From NCBI GenBank assembly GCA_016165875.1, contig JABBOT010000013.1:13592014-13656013 (forward strand): DNA of 64,000 nt, read 5' to 3'. Positions 1-15,300 of the stretch are shown piece after piece. Both the position numbers and the translations under genes were made by a program. The notes below the pieces were generated by a model. The model ran no database searches, was not told where the DNA came from, and worked only from the letters and a program-made list of their open reading frames with translations. Origin of the DNA: Acanthopleura granulata (Eukaryota; Mollusca; Polyplacophora; Chitonida; Chitonidae). How positions within the stretch are numbered: position 1 is the stretch's first letter; each line of letters starts with the position of its first letter.

Positions 1-204
1 CCGCCATAGCCAATCGTGCAACGTCATTTGCCGTTGTTATAGCGTGATTGGTCCTTATGGGCTGGTCACACCAGTGTTTCCGCATAATCGTAGGCGCCCC
101 CTGGTGTCTGTAATGAACGTCTGTCCGAGGCGCCGGACTTTTCAGCTCTGAGTCTTTGTGCAATAATGTTCTTATGTCCATTCGAATCTTGTTGTCGTTG
201 TCAG
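1..204 (+). other. Partial intron at left edge
   Basis: No coding module is recognisable. The stretch ends in a TG/TC-rich tract and a CAG acceptor at 202-204, just before the first trypsin-like exon. The upstream exon lies outside the window. Confidence 0.5.
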
Positions 205-388
205 AATGTGGCATGCCTGCACAGTCTGATGAAGGCCTGTACCAGAGCAGGGAACATCTCCGGAGCGGCAAGTTGGCTCAACCCTCGGAGTGGCCCTGGC
301 AAGTTCTTGTCCAACCCAGCCCTGGGGTCACGTGTGACGGTGTCCTCATCGACGAACACTGGGTGCTGACTCCTACGGCATGTGTAGA
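205..388 (+). CDS. Trypsin-like domain 1, exon 1 (phase 1-2)
   Basis: The exon encodes the N-terminal part of a chymotrypsin-fold domain. It opens with CGMPA, the linker cysteine that normally bonds to the protease chain, and contains [15 protein letters not shown] and [10 protein letters not shown]. In active proteases this last motif is WVLTAAHC; here the catalytic histidine position is not His. The activation-peptide motif IVGG is also absent (LRSGKLA by eye alignment), so zymogen activation by the usual cut is unlikely. An ATG at 174 is in frame upstream, but the CAG acceptor at 202-204 and the phase-1 rule of all other modules favour an internal exon. The donor is GTAAGT at 389. Confidence 0.8.
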
Positions 389-3300
389 GTAAGTGTCGTA
401 AACAAAAGAAATGTGCAATATTTTATAATATTACAAATAGGATGTTTGTAGTAGATATCACAAATACCAGGATAAGAAGAGTGAAGCTCACAACAGACCT
501 GTCCGATCTGTCAACCAGGAAAACGCATTTGACCAATCATAATCATCAATGTTGCAAGTAGATTAACCGGATTTCCCACAAATGGTTGCAAAATTGTTCA
601 GTATTTCAGTGATGTCGCATGTTGTCACGAGTCCAAGTGGTACAAAATCTGATGTGGTGGATCTATTCATTCACCGTTGATGTATGAAACACTGTATTAC
701 GACAAAAGGATGAATATTGTTTGTTAGAGTTTCCTTAACATCGCAGTCAAGAATATCTGTGATTGTAATGGGTACAGTTTTGTCGGTTGAGGAGCATAGG
801 GTTAAATAATAATCCTATTCTCGCGAGAACACCCATGGACGAGACTAAGATGACAATTTTGAATGTCGCTGATTACAAGAAAAGACAACAAAAAGTATAA
901 TCAAACTTATTTCAGAAGAGGGGCATGAACAGGCCTAAACGGGCATGTTTGGTAACTCTATAAATCACCTTTTAATCTAGAATTCTTACGCGGCCATGGG
1001 ATACGCCATTTTAGAAAAATTGGAAACACGATTTAACGTCATCTGTACCCTACGCTCTTCATTATTAGGGGAGAGACACTCTTTGTGTGCAAAGTACGGT
1101 TCCCTTTATTATTAATTTAAATTAAAATTAAACGAAAATTTAAAAAAATCAAAGAATTAAAAAAGAGGTAAAATTAAAGCTCAAAAGCAAAGCTGCTAAA
1201 TTGTGTTATTCCATTTCACCAAAATCAATTTTAGGGAAGTATAGACAGTTAAAATAAAGCGCTGTCCCTTGCATTGCGCGATTTTACTCCCTGTGTCTGT
1301 TTCTCATGACCACAGCCATGTTCACAGAAGCATATTGTTACTGCACTATTACTACTGCGTCTAGTGGTATGCAACGCTTCACAAAATCACTAGCGAGTAA
1401 GCACTGAACATAGCCTCCGAAATATTTAACGCCGTTTTTGTTTTTTTGGTTTTGTTGTTTGTTTACAGAAACCATTTTGGGGACACTCCTGATGACATCA
1501 GGACGATGCGAGTTCGATTAGGGAAGGATGATTTAAGTGCAGACACGAAACAAACAGAAATACAACGAGGTGTTTTCAAAAAGGTCAACAATCCGGTGTA
1601 CCCCAGCGTTACCTTACTGCTTATGTCTGAACCCGCGGAAGTCACACGTCACATCCGGCCTGTTTGTCTCCCAGAATCCTCTGCGCGGATTTCAAACCAG
1701 TGTGTGACGACCGGATGGGAAAGAACTGAACTAGGTAATTGTAGTGTATATGGTATTAAACTGAAGAGAAATAGTCGAGTTGCGAGAGTGAAACTGTTCC
1801 CTGTGGTGTAAATTTTATTTTACACTCACTGATAATGTTCTCTAATTTCATTAATAAATTTGTTTTTGTTCATTCATCATTAAATGATAACATAACATTC
1901 AGCATTAAAAATACTTTGACTTATTTAAATATTGACCTTCATGGGTTTCGCAGAATGGTACGTTTGATTTATTCGAATGTGCTAACGCGTTACTTCTTGT
2001 AGGATACCTCTTCTTTTCACGGACAGTTTAGAAGTCTGAAAATAATGATTAGAAGTTACCGCATCAGTGAAGATGATATACACAATAGTTGTGATTTACC
2101 CCGCACATATTAGAACAGATTCCTGTGATTTTGTATGTTTTTTTTTGCGAAGTTTATTTCGTATTGTTTTTTTTTTGCAGCTGGAGATGTCCCAAATCCT
2201 TTAAGAGAAGCAAAAACAAGACTGAGAGATCTTAGCGTGTGCGATCACATTTCTACTCACATAGGCTCGGCTGACCTGTTGTGCGCTGAGCATGACGTCA
2301 TGAACTTGAATGTGTCTCAGTGTGGGGTATTTATTTATTTATTTATATATTTGTCTATTTTTTTTTATTAAATCCGTTTGGTAATCCATTGTAGGTGTAA
2401 GAACATCAATATAGCCATACTGGTAATATTCCATATACCGACTTTGGATTACATAAAATGCATTTTAGGCCAGAACACTGTATCGAGTTACAGAAATAAA
2501 TTGTCTCGGTATGTGCTGAACAGGAAAAGTAAAATATCATATGACTTAAATAGTAAACAAAAGTGTGAAATCTTGAATATGTTTGTATCGAATTAAGTGC
2601 ATTGATATAGTTTGTTCGGAAACTATCACATTTAATTTACATGTACCTAGTTATTACTGCATGTATCTGTCAAAGGAAAGGCAATGATATCCTTAAGACA
2701 TAGGCGAAAGAGAAAGACATATGTCAGTATGCAACCTTGGCCAGGAAATTCTGAAGCTCTCACTGTTAATTGGGCACTGATAACAGTAAGCTATTAACGA
2801 CGTCCGGGTGGTCATTTGTGCCGGTTAAAACAATCTGCTCTCCCCAATATGGCGTGCAAGCCTTTGTGTAACACGTGGAAAATTTCGTCTCTAACTTGGT
2901 AAGAGCTATGATTTACTCTGGGCAGTCTGGATTTCCCTTTTCATAAACTGATCACCATCGTATAATTATAAATTCTTTAGTATGGCATTAAGCAACAATC
3001 AATCATTGAACTGAACGAAATGCATCTTCTTGGCAGACGTCTCTTCACCCTACAGGTGGTTACAGAAACCATAGGTTGTCAGCCCCAAAATCACATCCTG
3101 GATTTTCAGAAATTCTCAAATAACTATTCAAAGTATTTTGTGCTATATGTATTCTCGTAGGAGTGGAGTGCAGGAATTCTTGTGTGCAGAAAGCCTGACA
3201 ATCCTCACCAATGGGAGATCGCGGGGATACAAGCTCAATCCTTCACTCAACCACCTTGCAACCAAGACGTCTTCATGCGCATCTCAGCCTTTGCAGACTG

Positions 3301-6300
3301 GATAAAGAACGTAACAGGTAAATAAGATGAAATAATAAATGAATTTTTAAAAGCCCCTCAGAAGGAGAGAGAAACCCGGTTTCCTCATACCATAATGCTG
3401 GCCGCCGTCGTATAAGTGAAAAATTCTTGAGTACGGCGTAAAACACCAATCAAATAAATAAATAAATAAATAAATAAATAAATTGTGCCGTTACAAAGTA
3501 AGCTGATATAGGTATTTTGAATGTCAGGGAATTTCGTGCCTGTGTTGATGTTCTGGTCAATTTGTTTTTTGTTGTTTTTTTTTGGTGAAAATGGACTTCA
3601 CTGCCAGTTTGGAATATTCCTGTATTCATATTCTCTGTTGCACGTGTTTTTCAGAGTGTCCGTTCTCCTGTGGTGGAAAGTGCGTGTACAACCCAGCTCT
3701 AATGTGTAATGACATAAACGACTGCCCCGGCGGGGAGGACGAGGGAGCAATCTGTGGTGAGCGTCACAGGGTGTAAGAGAAGAGCTTATACATGCATATA
3801 GGCTATATGATTAGAGATGAGGTATTCTTTGTCACCCAGAATAAATGCACATCGCTGATGGATCCAAAGGAACAGCAGAGCCGCTACAGTTTGGCACCAG
3901 CGCCGGCGCAAAAAATAAGGAGGGGGAAAACCATGTGATAAACCAGGGAGACAGTAGACAGAAACATGTGAAAATAAACATGGAAATCAAAAACAAAAAT
4001 TACAAAAAATAGGTGATACATGTAGACATGGGGAAGGTGAAAAATAAACATTTTAAGTAAACTGTATAATAAAGAAGGGAAACTATATGGAATAGGAACT
4101 AATGATAGGCATGATGTAAATTGGTTATAAATTAGATAATGTACCTGAAAGAAACTAGGTAATACGGAATCTGAATAATAATAATTTTGATGGAAACTGA
4201 ACTTGTCATTTACATCATTTTGCAAAGCGACACACATGAAAATATAAATTATTTTCCTTTCGAAACTGTGTGCCTTTTTCCACGTGTCTAGCCACGGTTT
4301 CATGCACCATTCTTTGTCTGAATACAACATAGGAGGACGTGAACTCAGACAGTATGCCGTTCATTATCAGAAACGTTAACCCTCCTCCTACAGGCCTGAC
4401 TGCTGTCATATAGGCGAAACTTTATTAAACACCTGTCAAACAATCATCCAGTCAGTTAGTGTAGGTTTATGCAACCACCATTGTACGTTCTGTTCTTTGT
4501 CCCCAGAGGCTTCCGTCAGCTGTAGCTTTGACTACCCTAACCTGTGTGGATACTGGAACGCGTCTTCGGTGGCCACGTCAGTGTGGAGCTGGGGGTCCTT
4601 CAGCACCAGGTTAACCAAGATGGACGCTCGTAACTACATCTTCCCTCTGGACAGGACTGGGTCCGAACACGGTAAGCCTCTTGTATTGTAGGATTCACTT
4701 CCTGTAAGCTTTGTCTTACTGTTTAACCCCAGCTCATGCTGGCTTTCTCTCCGGCCGTGTGGGGGCAAGATCTGCTAGCAACCACCGGATTGTTGTGAGT
4801 TTCCACCGTGTTCTAGTCTGTTTCCTCTGACTATAATGCACGCCGCCGTTGTATGAGTGAAATACTCCTGCGGACGCAGTAAAACATCGATCAAATAATT
4901 AAATAAATATACCCTGTATAAGATTGAAACACTTGTTGCAGGCCAAATGTAAAATGACACAGAATGTTGTTTACAAGGAGACTATTTGCAGAGATACCAG
5001 CAATGAAGCATGGTCACAAGATACGTTTCAAGGCGACGCGATGGCACTAAACCACACCACGTCGTCATCAGTTAGCCTATAGTCACTTGACATTGTCATC
5101 CACGCCGATTGGTTGATGTGGATGATGACAACATTACGAGATCTGAATCTTAATTGTTTTCCTTAGCTTATAGTTCTAACTAAGCTAAGAGAAAAGTTTG
5201 GGTCAACAGGCTAAAATAGTCTGAGTTTCCCAGTAGAGCTAATTCAACTCAGAAAATGGAGTCATATGACCAGATTGGCTGAGTCATTGAAGACTCGTCT
5301 TGTTCTTTCACTGACTCATAGATGGTCCATAAGCCCTTTGCTTTCTCTGGTAAGTGGACCAAACAAACCAGAGGAGTGTTTAATGACTTGGTCATTCTAG
5401 TCATATCGCTCTTTTTTCTGAGTGGAATTTTTTGGAGAATTCAAATTTTTTGGTCTGTTGACCCAAAATTTTCTCTCAGTGTAGCGTTTAAAAATATACT
5501 CTAGACTGTTTGACCCACATCGAGTCGGTTTATAGCTGGTTGAAACCGCACAGAACCACCGTGCATCACCAAGTACATGTGCATGTTAAACTCCTCGGAG
5601 CACCAACGATACCTGGATTTTAAGCCGCGACTTTTTTTGCGGAGGCTACTATATAGTCTCCTCGGCACGCGAGGGTCTATCCTAAACAACACTCTGCACG
5701 TTGTCGTTCTTACTTACCTATATATTTCTCCAGGTTTCTACATGTATGTTCATAAATACTACGCTGGTGTCGGTCCGACCATCGCAGTGAGCCCGGAGTT
5801 TCCAACATCGATAACGGGCATGTCCTGTCTTCGGTTCTACACGCTTTTGGTGTCTGCGAGCCCTTACCTGAAAAAACTAACCGTTGTTGTTGAACACGAA
5901 GATGTGGAGTCCTCTGTACTGACCCTGACTGGATCTCCGACCCACAGATGGGCCTCACACACTGTCCAGCTCCCAGAAGCGTCCGTCCGGTTACGGTTCC
6001 TGGCAATCAATCTGACGGCGTCGGATTTTGTCGCCATTGACGATGTTCGCGTTACAGAAGGGGAGTGTGATTATTCAAGTAAGTGTGGAGTGTTGTAGAC
6101 GTTCAAAAGAACAAATCACTTTGAAATAAAGTGGACATCATCTTAAAGGCCATTTCCATCGGATTCCATATATCTGCATTTAAAGCTGGTATCATCCTTT
6201 AAGGGAGCAAGAGGATGCATGATTATCACTCTCAGATTGTATGGATTTCTTTAGATGCCTTGCCATACTTTTCTTGTTTAAGTGGGAATGTTGACTATTT

Positions 6301-9300
6301 GTCCTTGTCTGGTAATGCCTCCTTAACTAGTCCTACAAATAGCAGACATTTCTGCAAAGACATGCTATCCAGAATTGGTGTCTCAGTTAGGCCTGAGAGT
6401 AAATATTTGACCTAACATTCGATTTGATTTGAGCTGATGGATGTTGCAATGGTAGAAAATCTTCCGTCATAGCGTATATCTGGATTAGTTGCACGAATTC
6501 AAACGGGAACATGAAAACAGAGGTTTTCTTTCTTCTTCTTTTATTAAAGAAAAATGAAAGCATTGAACATGCTCAAATATCCAAAATGTATATATTTTAG
6601 CTAAACTGGTCTGATCGAATTTTCGCGGGGCCGACAGGGCGGAAAGGCCGATAACAAAGGGGGAATCCCCGTGAGGTCACGGTGACGGCCCCATGCGTCC
6701 CACACGTGCTGGCGGCATGGCTTTCTTTTGATCTCACATCAGTGGACTCATTCACCGTCTTTGTATATACAGATATAGATAATGCGGCTGTTTGAGTTCT
6801 ATATTATTTATTTACAGGATGTGATGCCCATGAGTTCCGGTGTCTGTCAGATAATGTGTGTATCCTGCTGTCAAAGCGTTGTGACAAAGTGGTGAATTGC
6901 GCGGATGAAAGCGATGAGATCGACTGTGGTAAGTTATTGTACTAATATATCTTAACATATCCAAGAATATTCATTTAGTTTGAAGCACTGATGGGACGTT
7001 GAAGAACACAATCTGAAGGACTAATTTGTGTGAAACAGAGAAACACAGGGATAGTGCAAACCTTCACCATTGCTGCACGAAAGTGTGCAGATTCCCATGC
7101 AAAACAGAAAAAGTGTGGAGATCCCCATGCAGAACAGACAAAGTGTGCAGATCCCCATGCAGAACAGACAAAGTAACAATACGCTGTACTTGTCTCATAT
7201 CCCGCAATGATGAAAAATCATTTGAAATATTCGTATATTTGCTGATAGACAAATCGACGGACAGGCAGACCAGCAACGTTGGCAAAAATATCACTTCAGT
7301 GGCGGGAACAACCAGCAATGGCGCCAATGGCATATGCCGCCAACGTTTTCTTACTTGGTTTGCTATTTTGATGCAAAAATGTTGGGCCTAGATTTTATAC
7401 CTCCTCAGCTCTTTTAGGGGTATAAACATTTCTTAACGTCTGTAATTTTCTAGGGCTGCTTTCACAAAACTGCGTAAATCATTTTCTCCTAACTTCTCTC
7501 ATAAATGACGTCTCCTCATGGTATTATAACCAAAACAACTTCTTCAACGAAAAAATTTAAGAGTATTATGACTTGCGAAGTTTTATTAAAGTGGGTCCTG
7601 CTTATTATTAACTATGAAAGACATGTTTGGTCACATTTTCAGAGGGTTCCGTGGACTGCGACTTCGAGGATGGTCCATATATGTGTGGCTATAGGAACGA
7701 GTCGGGTTTCAGAAATTGGTACTGGGGTGAAGCTCGTCGGTCGCGAATGGAGCGGGGGACACCGAATGAAGACCACACCCTGAAAGGCCAGCATGGTGAG
7801 AATCATATGCTGATTTTTTATGGAATAAATTTGTTTCTTTGGTCTTTAACCTAGCTTTCAACATTATTTCAGACACATCGCGGCGGTTTTTCCGTGCCAG
7901 TAACCTGCAAATGGTCACTGGGTTTTGCCCCGGGTCCATAATGCTGGCCACTTTTAATATAAGTGAAATGTTATTGAGCACTATATAAAAGACGAATAAA
8001 ATCGATGTGGCTATATCTACAACCCTTTTCCCTTGAGATCACTGAGTTCAAAGCCGAGCTCGTGCTGGCTTCCCCTCCGGTCGCACGTACATGGGAATGG
8101 CTCTGTCCGTTGTCCTTTCGCCATAATGTTGGCCGCCGTCGTAGAAGTGAAATTTTATATTAGATCCTTTGTATTTATTTGTTATATCACTCCACGTCTT
8201 TTCATGTGTGTTTCCCGGCAGGTCATTACGCCTGGATGGGAGGGTTTAGGTCCTCAGGAAGATCAGCCATGATCTCCGTACCTTTTTCTCTTGAGAAAGA
8301 ACATTGCCTGCATTTTTATTACGCTGTATCTGATAGAGGCGTTAACATATCAGATGCTCTCGAAGTGTTTTTGATTGGGGACAGCAAGAGCGACCGGATA
8401 TGGAGCTCGGGCGCTCAGCTAGGAAAAAGATGGCGGCTGGCGATGGTAAATCTAACGCAACCGTCGTCCAAAACGTGGTACCGTCTGGTGTTCCAGTCAG
8501 AACAAAATGGATTCTACAGAGATCAGACCGTGGCATTGGACGACATTAAACTGAGAAATGGATCGTGTGGATCAAATGGTAAGACATCGAATAACCGGAA
8601 TGAACCACACGGCTATGAGCTGTATTGTAGAAACACTTAAACAAGTTGGCCCATACGTATGCTCCTTTGTTCTTTTCTGCAATGCATCACTGTTTCTGTA
8701 GAAAGGTGCTCATAAAGCAAATAAGTAATTTACAACCATTGCAGTGTAACAGCAGGGAAGGATGTTTTTTTTTACGCACCTGGGAACCAACTTGTGCTAG
8801 AGAGAAATGTAGTACGATCACGCGACCATATGAAGGGTCTATTTTTGTGTACTACAAGATGTTCAGTATATTGCGCCCTGGGGCCAGTTTTACCAACCTA
8901 TCGCAACACGACGTCAAAGTTATTGACCATGGTGACGCATTACTTCACATTATGTTGTCATGAATTTTACGCCAGGCCTAATTTGCGACTGCTTCGTAAA
9001 TCAGTTAACAGATGGATAAGTTTACGTATAAAAATATGCCCATACCTTCGAAACAAATATAATTTGTTAGATATTTGTTAAATAACAACGTACATGTATG
9101 TTTTGATTGTTTCACTATACAGAATTTATTGAAGATGGGAAAAGGGTGGGAGATGCAATTTAATTTCATATATAAACCTAAGAGAAATATTAAAAATTGA
9201 ATGAAATCAATTTATGCGTAATGGAACGAAACACAGGTTTAATTTATGAACCACAGGTCCAGTATGTGGATTCCATGAGTTCAGGTGCGATTCCGGACTT

Positions 9301-12300
9301 TGCATTCCCAATGAGAGACAGTGCGATGACAACAACGACTGTGGCGATAGCTCAGACGAATCACGAGGATGTGGTGGGTATAAGCAGTGGGATAATGTAG
9401 ATGGTACATTTTGAAATACTTGGTTATTATCCCACTTTTCTACGACGGATCGTGAGATATAATTTTGGGTCTGTCTGCCCGACTGCTTCAAATATGGTCT
9501 GATTATGATAAATATTTAAATAAATATCATTGATTTTCTGCGAAGGAAAGTGAGATATAAATTTGGGTCTGTGTGCCCAACCGCTTCAAATATGGTCTGA
9601 TTATGATAAATATTTGTGGCCCACTTTTATTTTCTCGTTTATTTTCGAAAACCAGGTTGCTCTATGCCTGACTTTAGCGTATTTATTGTCCAGTGGGTTT
9701 TATTACAACTATCATTACGCATGTAAGGTATTGTTAAATATCTCCAATATATCTAATGATGAGTATGTTATCTTTAATGTGCCTGCATGATTTTAGAAAA
9801 CGTTATTCCAGTACCGTTGGTAAAGAAAATCTCAAGCAGATTCCTCTAAGGCTTGTGAAAATGCCTAATGTTTGTTACCGGAAGGTGAAATTATGGCACA
9901 TTTTATCTTCATGTAACATTTACGAGGTGGTCAATTTTTTTACTTTATATATCGTTACTATAAGCTATAAAATCGTGTTTCAAATTTTGACTTAAGCCAA
10001 AAATGGCTTTGAGGAACCGACCCTTTAAGTATCTTGCATACATCAATGTTATAAACGGCATACTGAATAGCGGTTCGACGCTTTCCTTTGTGTATGTAGT
10101 CGTCCATACATCTATCCTCAATTACAATCTCGTACAGCCACATAATCACAATAAACTCATACCATGATGTTTTAGGAAGTGACACTTTTTATGCATTCCT
10201 CCACAGAATCCCCGATCAACCCAGTTCGTCTGGTGGGTGGGGGGTCCCCTAATCAGGGGCGTGTAGAGATTTATCATGACGGCCGCTGGGGCTCCGTGTG
10301 TGCAGTTGGGTGGGACTACCGAGAGACACTGGTCGTGTGCAAAATGCTGAATTTGAAGTAAGTTTCCGGGCGTGCTGACTTAGGAGAAACTGCAACAATA
10401 TTTTTTTTCTTTTGATCGATGATGTTCGTAACCCAGTCTGGAATTGCCAAAACAGTGTCCACAGTTTTAGCACCTGTGTACAAAAATCTGTCCAGTAAAC
10501 CAGATAGTTGAGGACCGTCTTTAATTAACCAGTACTAGCCCCTTAATGATTCAGTGTGTTTTGTCAGATGTTGAGCCATGGCCGTAGATATGAATAAATG
10601 AATGTCCATGGTTGTTTTACCAGGTTTATAGTTTTTTGCAGGATCATTTCTACATGTGAAGTATATATGTTTCCGTAAGAAAGCGACTTGGGTGTCCCGT
10701 TAAAGGAAAAGACCACCATTAAATAAAATACGTATCATCTGAAAGTTTCCAAATGTGGTCTTAATGATTTCACGCAATGTTTCACTGTGAACAAAGTGCG
10801 AGAGAAAAACTTATTATTGAATATGGGGAAGCATGGTGACCTTTAGTCTTTCTTAAACTATAGTTGTGACGTCAAACTATTGTTTGAACCCAAAATTATT
10901 TTTCAAGAATCCGCTCTTAAATTGGCGGTATCACCCCTAGTAGAATACTAGGGATAAGTTTGTGTAATCTTATGTGTGGAAGGATGGGTGTGGGTTTCGA
11001 TCCCATGAGCATTCGTTTACCTCACGGAGCTTTTCAGGAAAGCTTAAGTTCCACCTGTTTTTAGCAGACTATAATTGTAACAGCCTTCGGTAGTATAATT
11101 AGTCCCAGGATGCTCAGATGTTGGAATTTGCATTTGAAATGACGCGGTGGATCAATTTTCACGTCTGAGACTTATCCTATTGTCCATAATGTGCGTCGAT
11201 GCGATCTGAGTTTTATACCGGCCCAGTCGGTCAAGAAACATGTCTAATATAAGCCTAAAACTGTAATAAATCTGCTTTCTCGAAACCTTGGTGAGTACAT
11301 AGCATTTTCTTCAGCATATCTAATTTATTCCGGCCTCCGTTGCCCAGCTAAAGCAAATTCAAAACGCTCAAGGACCAGGTTTCAAGCTATAGACAGACAC
11401 TAGATGTGCTAAATAACATATTGTATAGTCATATAAATTTTCCAGGGAGGAGTTTTATAACAATTTAGAGGCCTCCGTGACTCAATCGGTTAGCGCGTTA
11501 TCGCAGCACAATGACCCGAAGCCTCCCACCAATCCGGTCGCTGTGAGTTCAAGACCAGGTCATGCTGGCTTCCTCTCCGGCCGTACGTGGGAAGGTCTGC
11601 CAGCAACCTGCGGATGGTCGTGGGTTTCTCCACAGCTCTGCCCGATTTCCTCCCACCATAATGCTGGCCACCGTCGTGTAGGTGAAATATTCTTGAGTAC
11701 AGCGTAAAACACCAATCAATTAAGTAAATAAATATAACAGTTTAGGCCCATGTTGCGCTTGTTTCTCGGGCGTAGAGTGTCGGTTCAAGAACCAAACAGC
11801 ATCGTCGAACTGTAGAGTATACCACAGGTCTCAGACGTTGAAATTGAGCAAAGGCTTGATTTCTAATGCAAATTCCAACGGCTAAGCAACATCGGACTAT
11901 AGTTTAATCAACTTTATATTTTCATTTACACAGCAAGACTTCAAATCCAAAGTGGGCGATATTAATCCATGTAAATGAAAAACGATATTTCAAATTTTAT
12001 GATTAACATATTAAATGTGCGATTTATTCAAACATGAAATCTGACATAATCAAACAAGGAAACTTAAGTTTTTCCCTCTGTCCAAAATATTTCATTTCTA
12101 TGGCTGCACAATACAGCTGGAGGACAACAAGCGTAATACAAACAAGGTATAGCAAATTCCTGAGGGACCCTGGGAACCCTCGCACCAAGACCTGGATCTG
12201 AACCCGATTAGTAAAGTGATATTTTACCATTGCCTGCAGAGAAATTCTGATCACAACTAGTGTGTTATGTATTTATTTATTTGGTGTTTTACGCGATACT

Positions 12301-15300
12301 TAAGAATATTTCGCCTACACCACAGCGACCAGCATTTTGATGGGATGAAACTAGGCAGAGCCCGGTTGTCACCTACGACCATCTGCAGTATTACATGTAA
12401 CCACTGTAAACACCATGAGATGAATAATAAAAACAAAAAGACAGGTAAGTCCATTGTAACATATCCACCCAGCTGTATGCAGTAAGAGGTAAAGCCATTG
12501 TAATAGATCCCAGTTGTATTCATGAAGAGGTAAATCCATTGTTGTAGATACCAGCTGTATTCAGAAAGAGATAAATCCATTGTAATAGATCACAGCTGTA
12601 TTCAGGAAGGGGTAAACCCATTGTAGTGGATACCAGCTGTATTCAGAAAGGGATAAATCCATTGTAAAAGGTCCGAGCTGTATTCAGGAAGGAGTAAGCC
12701 CATTGTAAAAGACCCCAGCTGTATTCAGAAAGGGATAAGCCCATTGTAATAGATCCCAGCTGTATTCAGGAAGGGATAAATCCATTGCAATGTAGCTAAG
12801 GCTCTGTTCAAGACCGCTTATGACCCTGAAGATGAACAGGTTTTATCTTCAAGCAAATCTTGGTTCACTACTTGCTTATATTATAAATCGCAACATGAAT
12901 TTCCCGGAATGACGAATACAGGATACGAGATGATCCTTCGAGTTGTAAGTTCTGGCAAGCTTTTGGCTTTCCTATGAAAGAAATGGATTCCATATAAGAT
13001 ATAAACCAAAGCAGTCTACCGAATCCGTTGTGTTTCAAATTGAGTTATGAAGAACACGGTAACATCAGTTTCTCGTGTATACAGCGGGTAGCATGTGTGT
13101 GTCTTCTTATAGCTCATGTCAAAAGTAGAACAGAAGCACGTTTTCCTATAAAAGTCTCCCATGTCATACAATCAGCATAAAGGGGGAAGTGTTAATCTGT
13201 CCGTGAAATTAAAGGCTATTCCAACTAAGAGAATTATTTGCACAGACTATTGCTTCCATTGGTGCAGCAAACCAAAGACACGTACTTGTGCATACAGGAC
13301 AAAGCACAGGAGCCACCATGTACAGTGCGTGCTTAGAAATCGAGTGCACATACATTTGAATAACAGTACGCACAAAGACTGTACAATCGTGGAGAAATAA
13401 TGTATGGCCCAGCCCATGTTACACTATCGTTTAAGACAGAGATGAAACCTCGCACCTGTACATTCTTAGAAAGTAGATATTATAAGCGCTGGGATAGCGC
13501 TTCAGATACTCTTCTTCCCCTCTCCGAAGACACGCCCACGCTCACAGGTCCATTGCCCTATGCTTCCTTGAACCTTTATGGTCACGGCACATGTGTAAAG
13601 AGCGGAAGAATTCACTTTGTTTGCTACACCATGATTTGAAGTCAGGATCTCTGCAGCTGAAGCCCAGAGCTCTACCAACTGAGCTAAAGGGAAATTCCCA
13701 CTAGCTACAGCTAGTACTAGCACTGGAATGTTGCTCCAGTGACAAAAATATGCATACAGAGAACTATCCGACAAATGGCCTATGTACATAACTATTTCAA
13801 GCTGAAATATGCGGGATAATCTGATGTTATAAAAACGTTTTTCTCGGTCGGAAATGTCCGTAATGGCTTTTTAAAACCAGATGTCTGATAGTTCTCATTC
13901 ATTTTGTTCCGGTTGTTTCTCAGAGTGAAATTTTTATTTTTCAGCACCACTAATGCCAGAGCGACTCGCGGAGGTTACTTCAACTCTGGCCCGCCCTTCT
14001 GGCTTCAGAACCTGGAGTGTAACTATGACGACAGGTGGCTCGGCAGGTGTAACCAAAGGGGCGCTAGGTGGACATCCACCTGCGCAACATATGCCGCCGT
14101 CGGTGTCCAGTGTGGAGACACCAGCTGTAAGTTTCCATCCAGTGTATGGTAGACGAACGGTTCACACCCGGGTTTCGCTTCAGTATTAGTTTGTGGGAGA
14201 TCTTCCCACAAAGACCTGACTTCAATTCACCTTCGTGTGAAAGTTTCACATCAGCTGCGAAATGGAAAATGTATTAGTGAGGTCATATGTGAAAATGCAC
14301 AATAAATAATAAAAGGAATTAAACGTTGTCAAGCTTTAAAAAATGGGGATTTTGATAGGCATCAAAGTGAAATTAAGACATGCCATATCAAGTCCAGCAC
14401 AAAGGCCAGTTTGAATTGGTACGGTGCTCTATGGTGGTAATGACTGCGTATTGTATTAATTTTTTGTTTAATGTTTTCTAAATATTTGTCAGTATGGTCC
14501 CTACTTAAACGCTTTGATAGGAAAGACAGTTAATCAGTTTTCTCGAGAAAGTATTGTTTTTTTTTTCACAAAGGAAATGTGTTATTCAGAAAGAAACTAT
14601 TTTGTCTTGTGGAAAATACTTTTGTAGGAAAGTATTTCATCCGCGGTGAAAATAGTTTTCAGCCACTGTTAAAATATTTAACCCAACCATGGACGACGGT
14701 GGAAATGAAGTATTATTTTGTGTGCAAAAAATATGTTTTTTGAAACATCCATCAATAAACTTTATCAAAAAACTGTTTAATACTTACAATTATGTATGTA
14801 GAAAATAGAGAGACGATTCAAATGAAATTGCTTGAGGCACACTTCAATATTAAAGCCGACGTACATTTCACATAATCTGGAAAAGAAGATATGGCAGAGA
14901 TTGGGGCGATGTGGTTGTGTAAATTTCTACTCCCATGTCCCCAAACCAACGTGTTTCAGATGGAGTAGAGAACAATGTCCGTTTAGTGAAGGAAAATCGC
15001 ACTGGCGACGGTGGTTGGGAGGGCCGACTTGAAATTTACCACAACTCCGACTGGGGGTCGGTCTGCGACGAAGGCTTTGATCTTGTCGACGCTGAAGTGG
15101 TCTGCAGCATGATGGGATACGGGTGAGTGTCACGTGTCCAAATGGTATGTCCAAATCGTAACATCTTGCGTTACCTGGTGTTCAACCGACTGTCCAAACT
15201 GTAAGGGAACAGTCAACAGGGCAAAATGCAAGACCTCCAATATCTCAGTTAAAAAAAATGGTTCTCCTTCAACATGACTTGCGCACAGATGTTTCCATTC

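Noticed and set aside
156..204. Start codon and signal peptide for the first gene
   Set aside because: The in-frame ATG at 174 gives only about ten residues before CGMPA, too short for a signal peptide. A CAG acceptor at 202-204 fits the phase rule better.
3884..4330. Minus-strand 148-codon open frame
   Set aside because: Hydrophobic, low-complexity translation of an A-rich intron, with no domain and no splice context.
8794..9081. 95-codon + strand frame in the intron before LDLa 3
   Set aside because: No domain, no cysteine pattern, no acceptor/donor pair in phase.
13625..13692. tRNA gene on the minus strand
   Set aside because: Box A is excellent, but the anticodon stem and acceptor stem do not pair convincingly. 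Better read as a SINE head.
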